A DNA stretch of 51,552 nucleotides from contig PSRJ01000310.1 of NCBI GenBank assembly GCA_003175985.1, forward strand, positions 1 to 51,552, written 5' to 3'. Under the pieces are notes generated by a model that worked only from the letters and a program-made list of their open reading frames with translations, was not told the DNA's origin and made no database searches. Positions 41,522 to 50,022 of this stretch are shown one piece after another. This DNA is from Terriglobia bacterium (GTDB taxonomy: Bacteria > Acidobacteriota > Terriglobia > Bryobacterales > Bryobacteraceae). The first letter of the stretch is position 1; the number at the start of each line of letters is the position of its first letter. The position numbers and the translations under genes were made by a program.

Positions 41522-42127
41522 TTGAGACTCCTTATCTTCTCGGACATTCACAACGACTGGAAGACCCTGGAACGCCTTCTGCAAATCGAGGCCGAGTACT
41601 ACATCGCCGCCGGCGACCAGGTGACCTGGGCCAAGGGCCTCGAGCGCTGCGGCGAGATTTTGCAGCAGCGCGCAGCGAACATGTACGTCCTTCCCGGGAA
41701 CCACGAGTCGGCCGAGCAGGTTTCCACGATGTGCGCCCGCTACGGCATGCACGACTTCCACCAACGCCATTTTCAGGTAGGAAAATGGCAGGTGGCCGGC
41801 CTCGGGTACTCCAACCCGACACCTTTCAATACTCCTGGCGAATACAGCGAACCGCAGCTCGCCGAGCGCCTGCGCCGGTTCGCTCACCTGCAGCCGCTGG
41901 TGCTCATCTGCCACGCTCCGCCGCATGGCACGGCGCTCGACCAGATCCGTCCCGGCCTGCACGCCGGCTCGACGGCGGTTCACGATTTCATCCGCGACTA
42001 TCAGCCGGATTACTTCTTTTGCGGACACATTCACGAAGCCGAAGGTGTCGCAATCGAGATCGGCCGGACCCGCGCCCGCAACGTGGGCAAGAAGGGCTAT
42101 TTGTTAGAATTAGATGAACACCAATGA
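41522..42127 (+). CDS. Metallophosphoesterase (calcineurin-like)
   Basis: A 201-residue binuclear phosphoesterase with the ordered motifs SDIHND (D8, H10), AAGDQ, PGNHES, HAPPHG and CGHIHEAEG. It resembles YfcE-type and small phosphodiesterases; the substrate is unknown. The start is TTG at 41522, as no ATG or GTG lies upstream in frame before the terminator. Its stop overlaps the prfB start (ATGA), so it is coupled to release-factor synthesis. Confidence 0.87.
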   Translation: MRLLIFSDIHNDWKTLERLLQIEAEYYIAAGDQVTWAKGLERCGEILQQRAANMYVLPGNHESAEQVSTMCARYGMHDFHQRHFQVGKWQVAGLGYSNPTPFNTPGEYSEPQLAERLRRFAHLQPLVLICHAPPHGTALDQIRPGLHAGSTAVHDFIRDYQPDYFFCGHIHEAEGVAIEIGRTRARNVGKKGYLLELDEHQ

Positions 42128-43258
42128 CAGTCGAAGAATTAGACCGCGAATACCTGCCCCTCCGCGAACAGGCTCTGGCCGTGCGGAGGTATCTTTGACG
42201 CCTCATCGCAGAAGCAGAGACTAGCCAAGATCGAAGAGCAGATTTCCGCGCCCGACTTCTGGAGCCAGCCGGAAAAGAGCCAAAAGGTCATGCAGGACCG
42301 CAAGCGGCTCGAAGAATCTATCGCCAACGACGACCGCATCCGCTCCATGACCGACGATCTCGACACCATGTTTGAGCTCGCGCGTGAGGGTGAGGACGTC
42401 TATCGCGATATCGAGCGCGATCTGAAGTCTTATGGCGAATTATTGGAGAAGCTGGAAACCGCCATGCTGCTTTCGGGCGAGAATGATGCCCGAAGCGCAA
42501 TCTTGACGATTCATCCCGGGGCGGGCGGAACGGAAAGCCAGGATTGGGCGGAAATGCTGCTGCGCATGTACCTGCGCTGGGCCGAACGCGATGGGTTTCA
42601 AACCGTCATTACCGACCGGCTGGAAGGGGAAGGCGCGGGCATCAAATCGGTTACCTTCGAAGTGAACGGCGCTAACGCATACGGCCTGCTGCAATCGGAG
42701 ATTGGCGTGCACCGGCTGGTGCGCATCTCACCCTTCGACGCCAACGCGCGGCGCCACACTTCGTTCGCTTCCGTTTTCGTCTACCCGCAAGTGGATGACG
42801 AGATCAAAATCGAAATCAAGCCGGACGACTTGCGCATCGATACCTTCCGCTCTTCCGGCGCGGGCGGGCAGCACGTCAATATGACCGACTCGGCGGTGCG
42901 CATCACGCACTTCCCCACGGGCATCGTGGTGCAGTGCCAGAACGAGCGCTCGCAGCACAAGAATCGCGACAGCGCGTTCAAACAGCTTCGCGCCCGCTTG
43001 TACGAGCACGAGCTCGAGAAGAAGCGCGAGGAGACACGGAAGACGGAAGACTCCAAGCTTGAGATCAACTTCGGAAGCCAGATCCGCAGCTATGTGCTCG
43101 CGCCGTACCGGATGATTAAAGACCATCGGACCAAGCTGGCTCTAGGCGACGTCGATCGCGTGCTGGAAGGCGACATCGAGCCGCTGATGCACGCATTCCT
43201 GGTGTGGCGGAAGACCGGCAAGATCGCCGGCGATGGCAAGGACGAACTGCCCGAGTGA
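42124..43258 (+). CDS. prfB: Peptide chain release factor 2, with programmed +1 frameshift
   Basis: Release factor 2 for UAA and UGA stops. It is encoded in two frames: 42124-42195 gives 24 residues ([20 protein letters not shown] then RRYL). The ribosome then skips T42196 and continues at 42197, giving a protein of 377 residues, the usual size. The tripeptide anticodon SPF is present ([12 protein letters not shown]) and GGQ sits at residues 247-249 (SGAGGQHVN). The in-frame UGA at 42196-42198 is the regulatory stop. If the frame is read without the shift, only a false start at 42290 is found. The start overlaps the phosphoesterase stop (ATGA). Confidence 0.97.
42184..42198 (+). promoter_or_regulatory. 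prfB programmed frameshift signal
   Basis: CGG AGG TAT CTT TGA then C: a Shine-Dalgarno-like GGAGG (42185-42189) lies just before the slippery CTT-TGA-C. This is the classic RF2 autoregulation site: when RF2 is scarce the UGA is read slowly and the ribosome slips +1 on CTT to decode GAC. Confidence 0.95.
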
Positions 43259-44148
43259 GCGTCGAACGCGCGGCGGCTCTAATTCGCGCCGGGCGCCTGG
43301 TAGCGTTTCCCACCGAAACCGTATACGGACTGGGCGCGAATGCCCTGGATGCGGACGCGGTCGAGCGGATCTTCCTCGCTAAGAATCGCCCGCGTAGCAG
43401 CCCCCTGATTGTGCATGTAGATTCCATCGCGATGGCGCAGCGCTTCGCGGACGAATGGCCGGAAGCAGCCATGACGCTGGCACAGCGCTACTGGCCCGGC
43501 CCGTTAACGCTCGTTGTTCGCAAGCGAACCACTATTCCCGATATCGTAACCGCGGGATTAGCGACGGTGGGATTGCGGGTTCCCGCGCATCCCCTGGCGC
43601 TGGCATTGATCCAGGCCGCAGGTGTGCCGGTCGCAGCTCCCAGCGCGAATCGCTTCACGGAACTTTCCCCGACTGCCGCGAGCCATGTTGCCGAATCGCT
43701 GGCCGACTATGTACTCGATGGCGGTCCCGCGCGCGTGGGTATCGAATCCACGGTGCTGTCTCTGGTGAAAGAACCCGTGTTGTTGCGGGCAGGCATCATC
43801 CCCTTGCCGGAAATCGAGGCATTGATTGGGCCTGTGCGCGTGGCCGCACATGCGGCCGATGGGGCCCACCCATCTCCGGGAATGCACGCGCGCCATTACC
43901 GGCCGCGCACACCGCTATACCTGCTACCCCGTGACGCCGCAACGCCGCCCGGTAATGGCTCCTGGCTGCGTCTCGGCTGTGAAATGCCCTCCGATCCGCG
44001 CGCGTATGCCGCAGTCCTGTATGAGAAACTCCACGCGCTCGATCGTATTGGGCTCGACTGGATAGCCGTGGAGAGGCCCCCCGAAACCCCGGAATGGGCC
44101 GGAGTGCTGGACCGGCTGACTAAAGCCTCGGTCGAACGGCGTTTTTAG
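43255..44148 (+). CDS. L-threonylcarbamoyladenylate synthase (Sua5/TsaC)
   Basis: A 297-residue enzyme that makes threonylcarbamoyl-AMP for t6A37 modification of tRNAs reading ANN codons. The YrdC domain shows FPTETVYGLG (about 18-27), KNRPRSSPLIVHV, PGPLTLVV and PVAAPSANRFTELSPT. A shortened C-terminal Sua5-type domain (SPGMHARHYRPRTPLYLL onward) follows, so it is the two-domain Sua5 type. The start is GTG overlapping the prfB stop (GTGA). The stop overlaps the convergent regulator gene by a few bases. Confidence 0.93.
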   Translation: MSVERAAALIRAGRLVAFPTETVYGLGANALDADAVERIFLAKNRPRSSPLIVHVDSIAMAQRFADEWPEAAMTLAQRYWPGPLTLVVRKRTTIPDIVTAGLATVGLRVPAHPLALALIQAAGVPVAAPSANRFTELSPTAASHVAESLADYVLDGGPARVGIESTVLSLVKEPVLLRAGIIPLPEIEALIGPVRVAAHAADGAHPSPGMHARHYRPRTPLYLLPRDAATPPGNGSWLRLGCEMPSDPRAYAAVLYEKLHALDRIGLDWIAVERPPETPEWAGVLDRLTKASVERRF

Positions 44149-44846
44149 CTGGCGGCGGCCCGCTCCCGCCGCGCTTCGAAAGTGTACCCGAAACCACGCA
44201 CCGAGTGGATGAGCTCCGGATTCGCCGGATCCTTCTCGACTTTCTGGCGCAGGCGGAGAACATAGACATCCACCGCGCGATCCGTAATGGCGCGATCCTG
44301 GCCCCACACTGCGTTCAGCAACTGTTCCCGGCTGAAGACCACGCCGGGGCGGCTCATGAAGAACGCCAGAAGGCGGAATTCAGTAGCCGTGAGAGCTAAC
44401 GGTTCGCCATGTAACCGCACCTGGCAACTGGTCCGGTCCAGTTCCAACCCGCCGGCTTCCAGAACCCGCGCAGGCGCGGCCTGCGTGCGGAACTGGAGCT
44501 TGATTCGGGCAATCAGCTCGCGCACGAAGAACGGCTTGACAACGTAGTCGTTGGCGCCGAGCTCCAACCCGATAATGCGGTCCGTTTCGGAGGCTCGCGC
44601 CGTCAGAAAGATAATAGGAACCGCCGCCAGATCCGGGTCGCGGCGAATCCCTTTGCAGATATCCAGGCCGTCGGAATCCGGCAGCATTACATCGAGCAGG
44701 ATCAAATCGGGACGCACCTGCCGGCAAAGGTCGAGAGCGCCTTTGCCTGTTTGCAGTCCGCTCATTGCGAAGCCTTCTTTCTCCAGGTTGTACTTCAACA
44801 GAGAGAAGAGATCGGCGTCATCCTCGATCAGCAGAATCTTCTTCAT
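44145..44846 (-). CDS. PhoB-like response regulator A
   Basis: A 233-residue OmpR/PhoB-family regulator: receiver (D52, acidic IEDDAD, K in DYVVKPFF) and winged helix (LTATEFRLLAFFMSRPG; AVDVYVLRLRQKVE). It is strikingly similar in plan to the regulator at 44952. No histidine kinase gene is adjacent. Its promoter region (44847-44951) carries no PHO-box-like repeat that I can see. Confidence 0.93.
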   Translation of the reverse strand: MKKILLIEDDADLFSLLKYNLEKEGFAMSGLQTGKGALDLCRQVRPDLILLDVMLPDSDGLDICKGIRRDPDLAAVPIIFLTARASETDRIIGLELGANDYVVKPFFVRELIARIKLQFRTQAAPARVLEAGGLELDRTSCQVRLHGEPLALTATEFRLLAFFMSRPGVVFSREQLLNAVWGQDRAITDRAVDVYVLRLRQKVEKDPANPELIHSVRGFGYTFEARRERAAAS

Positions 44847-44951
44847 AACCCGTTTTCTCTACTGCACCAAAGTTAGCGCCCGCCCGGTTACAGCAGGGTT
44901 AACGGGTGGTGAATTTGGGATTAAGCTGCTTCGGCTCGGGCGCCCTTCTTT

Positions 44952-45644
44952 TCAGGATGGCTCTTCGAAGCGGTAGCCGAACCCGCGTACCGTAGTAAGG
45001 TAGCGTGGATTATCGGGCTGCTGCTCGATCTGTTCCCGCAGCCGGCGTATATGAACGTCCACGGTGCGGGGCGTGACGAAGCGCTGCTCGCCCCACACGG
45101 ATTCCAAAAGCTGTTCGCGGCTGTAAGCGCGCCCCGAATGAGTGATGAAAAACTCCAACAGGTTAAATTCGGTGGAGGTGAGCGACAGCTCCCGTTTTCC
45201 CTGATAAACGCGGCGAGCCGCGCGATCCAGTCTGAAAGGCCCGATCTCCAGAACCTGCGGCTCCGCTTCCATATCTTCGCGCCGCAGATGCGCCTTCACG
45301 CGCGCCACCAGCTCCCGCGGGCTGAATGGCTTCGTCATGTAATCGTCGCCGCCGATTTCCAGGCCGAGCACGCGATCTACTTCGTCGGAACGCGCGGTGA
45401 GAAACAAGACCGGCGTGCGCGCCAGCACGGCGGAACGCCGGATGCCCCGGCAGAGTTCGAAGCCGTCCATACCCGGCAGCATGACATCCAAAAGAATCAG
45501 GTCCGGCTTGGCCGCCTCCAGTTTTTTCAGGGTTCCTTCCGAGCCGCCGAAGAGTTCCACCTCGTAGCCATGGCGGGAGAGATTGTAATCCAGCAACGAG
45601 GCGAGCTCGGCTTCGTCTTCCACTACGGCGATTCGTTTCGGCAT
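44952..45644 (-). CDS. PhoB-like response regulator B
   Basis: A 230-residue regulator of the same family as its neighbour: receiver (D53; FLTARSDEVDRVLGLEIGGDDYMTKPFS) and winged helix (LTSTEFNLLEFFITHSG; TVDVHIRRLREQIE). The ATG at 45644 is chosen because the receiver motif MPKRIAVVEDE starts there; a longer frame would run into the divergent argD promoter. The two regulators are probably tandem duplicates. No kinase lies nearby. Confidence 0.92.
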   Translation of the reverse strand: MPKRIAVVEDEAELASLLDYNLSRHGYEVELFGGSEGTLKKLEAAKPDLILLDVMLPGMDGFELCRGIRRSAVLARTPVLFLTARSDEVDRVLGLEIGGDDYMTKPFSPRELVARVKAHLRREDMEAEPQVLEIGPFRLDRAARRVYQGKRELSLTSTEFNLLEFFITHSGRAYSREQLLESVWGEQRFVTPRTVDVHIRRLREQIEQQPDNPRYLTTVRGFGYRFEEPS

Positions 45645-45719
45645 GCGCTGAAAGAGAGGGGGTTCGGTTGTTTCCGGGTTAGGTCCCATTGTACCGTTGC
45701 GGCAGCTTATGATGAGGAA

Positions 45720-46952
45720 ATGACGAGCGCCCTTCCCCCTGTCAGCGGAATGTCCGCCCAAGTGATTATGGACCTGGAGCGGGAGCATGTTTTACAGAAT
45801 TACGCCCGCTATCCGCTGGCGGTGGTGCGCGGAAAGGGCTGTCATGTTTACGATCCGGAAGGCCACCGGTACCTGGACTTCATCACGGGCATCGGCGTCA
45901 ATGCCCTTGGCCACGCGCACCCGCGCATCGTCAAAGTCATTCGCGAGCAGGCCGCGCTGCTGATCCATTCTTCAAATCTTTACTACCACCCTTATCAGGG
46001 CCGGCTGGCCGCGCGGCTAGCTCAAATCAGCGGTTTGCAGCGCACCTTCTTTTGCAACTCGGGCGCCGAAGCGATCGAAGGCGCATTGAAGATGGCGCGC
46101 GCCCACGGCCATGCGATTCATCCCGAGAAGTTCGAGTTCGTGTCGCTCGAGAATTCGTTTCATGGCCGCACTCTGGGCGCGCTTTCGGTGACCGGGCAAC
46201 CCAAATACCGCGGCGATTTCGAGCCGCTGCTGGCGGGTGTTCGTTTCGTGGCTCTGAACGATATGGCCGCGCTGGAAGCCGCGGTTACGGAGCGAACCGC
46301 GGGCATCGTGATGGAGCTGATCCAGGGCGAAGGCGGGATCTATCCTTTGACCGGGGAATACGTCGCCAAGGCGCGGGAACTGGCGGACCGGCACAATGCG
46401 CTGCTGATTGCCGATGAAACGCAATGCGGCGTCGGCCGGCCCGGCACCTACTTCGCCTATCAGCGCTCCGGGCACGTGATTCTTCCCGATGTGATGGTGG
46501 CGGCCAAGCCCCTGGCGTGCGGCATTCCGCTCGGAATCATAGTAGCCAATGAAAAGGCGGCTGCCGCCATCAAGCCGGGCATGCACGGCAGCACCTTCGG
46601 CGGCGGCGCGCTCGCGTGCCGCGTGGCGCTGGAGTTCCTGGATATCCTCGAAGAACTGCTGCCCGCCATTCAACGCGTGGGCGGCTATTTCCATGTGAAG
46701 CTCAACGAGCTGGCCCGCAAGCACTCCTGCGTGAAAGAGGTACGCGGCTTCGGCTTAATGCTGGGGATGGAGCTCACGATTCCAGGCAAACAGATCGTGC
46801 TGGACGCAATTGCTGAGGGCCTGCTCCTCAACTGTACCCACGACACCGTGCTTCGTTTTCTGCCGCCCTATATCGCGACCGAGCGCGATGTGGATCAGGC
46901 GGTCAAAATCATCGGGAAGCTGCTGGGGAAGGCGCGGCCAGCGGCCGAGTGA
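45720..46952 (+). CDS. argD: Acetylornithine aminotransferase family (class III)
   Basis: A 410-residue PLP enzyme. The motifs NSGAEAIEGALKMAR, SFHGRTLGALSVTGQ, ADETQCGVGR and the PLP lysine K263 (VMVAAKPLACGIPLG) are present, as is GSTFGGGALAC. Close relatives make acetylornithine in arginine synthesis; 4-aminobutyrate and ornithine aminotransferases share the fold, so argD is likely, not certain. The ATG at 45720 has a GAGGAA site just upstream. No other arginine gene is in the window. It ends 2 bases before the convergent zinc-ribbon gene. Confidence 0.85.
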   Translation: MTSALPPVSGMSAQVIMDLEREHVLQNYARYPLAVVRGKGCHVYDPEGHRYLDFITGIGVNALGHAHPRIVKVIREQAALLIHSSNLYYHPYQGRLAARLAQISGLQRTFFCNSGAEAIEGALKMARAHGHAIHPEKFEFVSLENSFHGRTLGALSVTGQPKYRGDFEPLLAGVRFVALNDMAALEAAVTERTAGIVMELIQGEGGIYPLTGEYVAKARELADRHNALLIADETQCGVGRPGTYFAYQRSGHVILPDVMVAAKPLACGIPLGIIVANEKAAAAIKPGMHGSTFGGGALACRVALEFLDILEELLPAIQRVGGYFHVKLNELARKHSCVKEVRGFGLMLGMELTIPGKQIVLDAIAEGLLLNCTHDTVLRFLPPYIATERDVDQAVKIIGKLLGKARPAAE

Positions 46953-46954
46953 CG

Positions 46955-47248
46955 CTACTTTCTGCCGGCTTTGCCCTTGGCTTTCGGCTTGGGAGCTTCC
47001 GCGGCCGCCTGCCCTTCGGCCTCTTCCGGATTGACCTTCTTCAACACTTCGTCGAACAGCGCCGCCTTGCGGGGATCCACTTTGGGAGGCGGGGCCTGCT
47101 CGTGCCGGTAATCGTGATCGCTGTGACAGGTGCGGCAGCGCACCTTGGCAGGCTCGTTGTTTACCACCGAAACCACGTTGTGGTTCATGATGCGCTTGCA
47201 GCGGACGCAAAAATCGTCGATGACGTCTCCTAGACGGTACTCGGGCAT
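46955..47248 (-). CDS. Small zinc-ribbon protein
   Basis: A 97-residue protein with two CxxC pairs (CVRCKR and CRTCHSD, about 40 residues from the N-terminus) that probably bind zinc, then a lysine-, alanine- and proline-rich basic tail ending KAKGKAGRK. An AGGAGG site (47253-47258) precedes the ATG. It overlaps the 103-residue gene upstream by 19 bases, so the two are coupled. The basic tail suggests binding to nucleic acid. I know no name for this family. Confidence 0.72.
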   Translation of the reverse strand: MPEYRLGDVIDDFCVRCKRIMNHNVVSVVNNEPAKVRCRTCHSDHDYRHEQAPPPKVDPRKAALFDEVLKKVNPEEAEGQAAAEAPKPKAKGKAGRK

Positions 47249-47541
47249 GCGTCCTCCTGTGCCACCGGCGGCGGTTCCGGCAACATCCATTGTGCCGGCT
47301 CGAATCCGACGTACTTGCAAATACGCAACGCGCCTTCCTCGTTTTCCAGCAGATCGCCGACTCCCAGCGGATGGCCCGATTCCCGCAAGCGCTGCCACGC
47401 GTCGTATTCGTTCAACGCTTCGATCTGATCGCCCTGTTCGTAGTCCTTCGGCTTCACCGTCGCACCGCCGGAAACGTGAGGAGCCCAGCGGAACTGTTGC
47501 CGTGGCGAATCTTTCATACGATGGATTCGATATAACGGCAT
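47230..47541 (-). CDS. Conserved small hypothetical protein
   Basis: A 103-residue protein starting MPLYRIHRMKDSPRQQFRW. It contains GGATVKPKDYE, NEYDAWQRLRESGHPLGVGDLLEN and LRICKYVGFEPAQW. No catalytic motif or membrane segment is visible. I recall similar proteins in acidobacterial genomes but no function. It is coupled by a 19-base overlap to the zinc-ribbon gene, so the two may act together. It lies 5 bases after the patatin gene, whose start is upstream on the same strand. Confidence 0.68.
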   Translation of the reverse strand: MPLYRIHRMKDSPRQQFRWAPHVSGGATVKPKDYEQGDQIEALNEYDAWQRLRESGHPLGVGDLLENEEGALRICKYVGFEPAQWMLPEPPPVAQEDACPSTV

Positions 47542-47546
47542 AGCCC

Positions 47547-48251
47547 CTACATTGTAATCGAACTCAGCGCCTCCTCACCGTCGCGCTCTCCCAAGGCGAT
47601 CCAGCGTTCGGTATTCGTTCGCGACCAGAAAAGCGCCTCGCGAATCGATCCCAACGGCTGCGAAGGGACGACGAACGTCACCTGCAAACCCGGGCTGACA
47701 CCACGAGACGGAAGGATCGAACGCAGCACGCGAAAAGGCAATCCGGTGAGGCATTGCACGGCGATCACCCGCGCCGCTCCCATCTCCTCGGCGGCCCACA
47801 CAGGCAACGCGCCGAGCAGACCACCATCCACGTACCGGCGGCCGTCAATGGAAACAGAGGGGAACAGAAACGGTATGGAAGCGGTGGCCGCCAGGTGGCG
47901 CCACGTAATCTCCGAACCGCGGACCAGGCGAACGCCCATGCGGGGTGTCTCGACGACGGTCAAGCCGAATGGAAGAGCGGGTTGAAAGCGGGAGCACAGA
48001 TCCCGGGCCTTTTGATGCAGTGGGTCCGGACGAAAAAAGCGGATCTGCGCGAGCGAACCGTTCAGCCACTCCGCGGCCAATTCCGATGCCGAAATACCAC
48101 CGGCGATCGCCCATCCGTTCCATGCGCCGGCGGATGCGCCCACGATCAGGTCGGGTCGAAATCGCCGTGCGAGCGCCTTCCAAACCCCCGCTTCCCAAGC
48201 CGCAAACATGCCGCCTGCCGACAGAACCAGCGCCGTGGTCACCTTCCTCAT
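47547..48251 (-). CDS. Patatin-like phospholipase
   Basis: A 234-residue serine lipase-like protein. It has the nucleophile elbow GASAG (S40) and the catalytic aspartate in YVDGGLLGALP, which form a Ser-Asp dyad. The oxyanion loop reads SAGGMFAAWEAG, a GGMF variant of the usual GGGxR. The ATG at 48251 is chosen because it starts directly at the fold; the frame continues upstream without resemblance. It lacks a signal peptide, so it is probably cytoplasmic. It is divergent from aroDE (63 bases apart). Confidence 0.88.
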   Translation of the reverse strand: MRKVTTALVLSAGGMFAAWEAGVWKALARRFRPDLIVGASAGAWNGWAIAGGISASELAAEWLNGSLAQIRFFRPDPLHQKARDLCSRFQPALPFGLTVVETPRMGVRLVRGSEITWRHLAATASIPFLFPSVSIDGRRYVDGGLLGALPVWAAEEMGAARVIAVQCLTGLPFRVLRSILPSRGVSPGLQVTFVVPSQPLGSIREALFWSRTNTERWIALGERDGEEALSSITM

Positions 48252-48314
48252 TTTAGTGCCGTATTCGCGTTCCGCCCCCCGTCGCCGTGATATGCTGATA
48301 ACCTCACACGAACG

Positions 48315-49820
48315 ATGGCGCCCATCAGGTCTCTCCCGCGGATTTGCATCGCTCTTGGCCTGCCGGATGTACGGACGCTTCTGGAACATGCCAGAAAGGA
48401 AGCCGAAGCCGGAGAGACGTTCCTGGAGTTTCGCCTCGATTTCCTCGATAACCCCTGTGCCGGAGCACAGGCAATTACGGGTTTTCTCGAGCATTTCCCC
48501 GACTGCAACATCCTAGCCACATGCCGCCGGCATCAGAACCACGGAAAATTTAACGGCAGCATCGAGGAGCAGTTCGCCTTGCTCGATCTCGCGGTGCGGC
48601 ACGGCGCCCACGCGATCGATGTCGAAATCGAATCCGCCGAGATGGCTCCGGAACGGCTCAGCCAGTTCCGCGGGCGCGCCCAAGTCGTGATCTCGTACCA
48701 CAACTACGAGGCGACGCCGCCGATGGACACTGTAGTGCACCGGATGCTGCGCATGCCCGGGGATGCGTATAAGATCGTCACAACGGCCCGCAAGCCTTCC
48801 GATAACGCGCGCGTGCTGGCGGCCGCCAAAGCACTTCCGAAGCATCGCCTGGTGGTGCTGGCCATGGGGGAATTGGGTTTCCCCACGCGTGTGCTCTCAC
48901 CGGTATTCGGCGGTATTTTCAGTTACGCCGCGCCACTCTACGCGGAGGGAACTGCGGCCGGGCAAGTGAGCGCGCGCTTCCTGCGCCACTTATATCGCGT
49001 CGAAAAGCTCACTAAAGCGGCAAAAATATACGGAGTCATTGCCGATCCGGTGCGCCACTCCATTTCACCGGTGGTGCACAATCGCGCGTTCCAATCGCGG
49101 CGCATGGATGCCGTGTACCTGCCGTTCCTTGTGTCGCCTGCTCACCTGCGCGACTTTTTCTCGATGGCGGAGAAACTCCCCCTGACCGGATTCAGCGTCA
49201 CACTCCCTCACAAACAGAAAATCATCCGGTATTTGGATACGGTGGATCCGCTGGCGCGCCGTATTGGCGCGGTCAACACGGTGTGGCGCAAGGCCGGCAA
49301 GTGGCGGGGCGCAAATACCGATGCCGCCGGAGTGACGCAGCCGCTCTCGCGATTGATCCGCGTTCCCAAGTCTTCGGTATTGATCGTGGGCAATGGGGGC
49401 GCCGCCCGCAGTGCCGCCTGTGCGCTCTCCGATTCCGGCGCCAGGATTTTCATCGTGGGCCGCAACGCCGACCGTGTCCGCGCCCTGGCGAAAACCTGCA
49501 ATGCTGAAGCCCTGCTGCGCGAGCAACTCGACAGCCGCTATTTCGATGCCTTGGTGCACGCCACACCGCTCGGTATGACACCAAACGTCAACGAGTGTTT
49601 CTTCAACGGGAAGATTCCGGCCGATGTGGTCTTCGACATGGTCTACAACCCGCTGGAGACCGAACTCATCAAACGCGCCCGCCAGCAGGGCAAGAGAGTC
49701 GTGCCGGGCCTGGATATGTTTATCGAACAGGCCGTCCGGCAGTTCGAGATCTGGACCGGCGAATCGGCGCCTCGCCCGGCCATGCTGAAAGCTGCATGTG
49801 AGGCGCTGGAGCACAAATAG
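48315..49820 (+). CDS. aroDE: Fused 3-dehydroquinate dehydratase (type I) / shikimate dehydrogenase
   Basis: A 501-residue bifunctional enzyme for two consecutive shikimate steps. Residues 1-225 are type I dehydroquinate dehydratase, with the catalytic H129 (SYHNYE) and Schiff-base K153 (AYKIVTTA). Residues 236-501 are shikimate dehydrogenase: substrate residues S249 and S251 (HSISPVVHN), catalytic K300 (TLPHKQK) and D336 (NTDAAG), and the NADP-binding glycine loop (VGNGGAARS). This dehydratase-dehydrogenase order is the one known in plants and some bacteria. It begins ATG and has tight downstream spacing to a small gene at 49821. Confidence 0.96.
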   Translation: MAPIRSLPRICIALGLPDVRTLLEHARKEAEAGETFLEFRLDFLDNPCAGAQAITGFLEHFPDCNILATCRRHQNHGKFNGSIEEQFALLDLAVRHGAHAIDVEIESAEMAPERLSQFRGRAQVVISYHNYEATPPMDTVVHRMLRMPGDAYKIVTTARKPSDNARVLAAAKALPKHRLVVLAMGELGFPTRVLSPVFGGIFSYAAPLYAEGTAAGQVSARFLRHLYRVEKLTKAAKIYGVIADPVRHSISPVVHNRAFQSRRMDAVYLPFLVSPAHLRDFFSMAEKLPLTGFSVTLPHKQKIIRYLDTVDPLARRIGAVNTVWRKAGKWRGANTDAAGVTQPLSRLIRVPKSSVLIVGNGGAARSAACALSDSGARIFIVGRNADRVRALAKTCNAEALLREQLDSRYFDALVHATPLGMTPNVNECFFNGKIPADVVFDMVYNPLETELIKRARQQGKRVVPGLDMFIEQAVRQFEIWTGESAPRPAMLKAACEALEHK

Positions 49821-50015
49821 ATGAAGGTCACCCGCCGTGAGTTGGCTGCCGCACTGACATCGGCCGCGGCGTTCGCGCAAGCCCCCGCGGAGGCGCCGCC
49901 CACGCCCGCGGCAGAGCTCGAAGCCGCGCGGGAACAGGTGAAAGCCAATGCGGCAACACTTGCCCAGATTGAAGTGCCGATGATCACCGAACCCGCATTC
50001 CAGTTCAAGGCGTAA
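49821..50015 (+). CDS. Small conserved protein between aroDE and amidase
   Basis: A 64-residue protein that starts directly after the aroDE stop codon and ends 7 bases before the amidase gene. The N-terminus MKVTRRELAAALTSAAAFAQ looks like a twin-arginine or short secretion signal (RR then a weak hydrophobic run), followed by an alanine/proline linker and AREQVKANAATLAQIEVPMITEPAFQFKA. I recall small proteins with the same EVPMxTEPAxxFKA ending before acidobacterial amidase genes, which supports it as real. Function unknown, possibly a partner of the amidase. Confidence 0.62.
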   Translation: MKVTRRELAAALTSAAAFAQAPAEAPPTPAAELEAAREQVKANAATLAQIEVPMITEPAFQFKA

Positions 50016-50022
50016 AACGGCA

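Noticed and set aside
42290..43258. prfB starting at the first ATG of the second frame
   Set aside because: This would remove about 55 conserved N-terminal residues. The frameshift signal upstream restores full-length RF2.
44847..44951. Pho box before the tandem PhoB-like regulators
   Set aside because: No CTGTCAT-like paired repeats. A phosphate link cannot be claimed.
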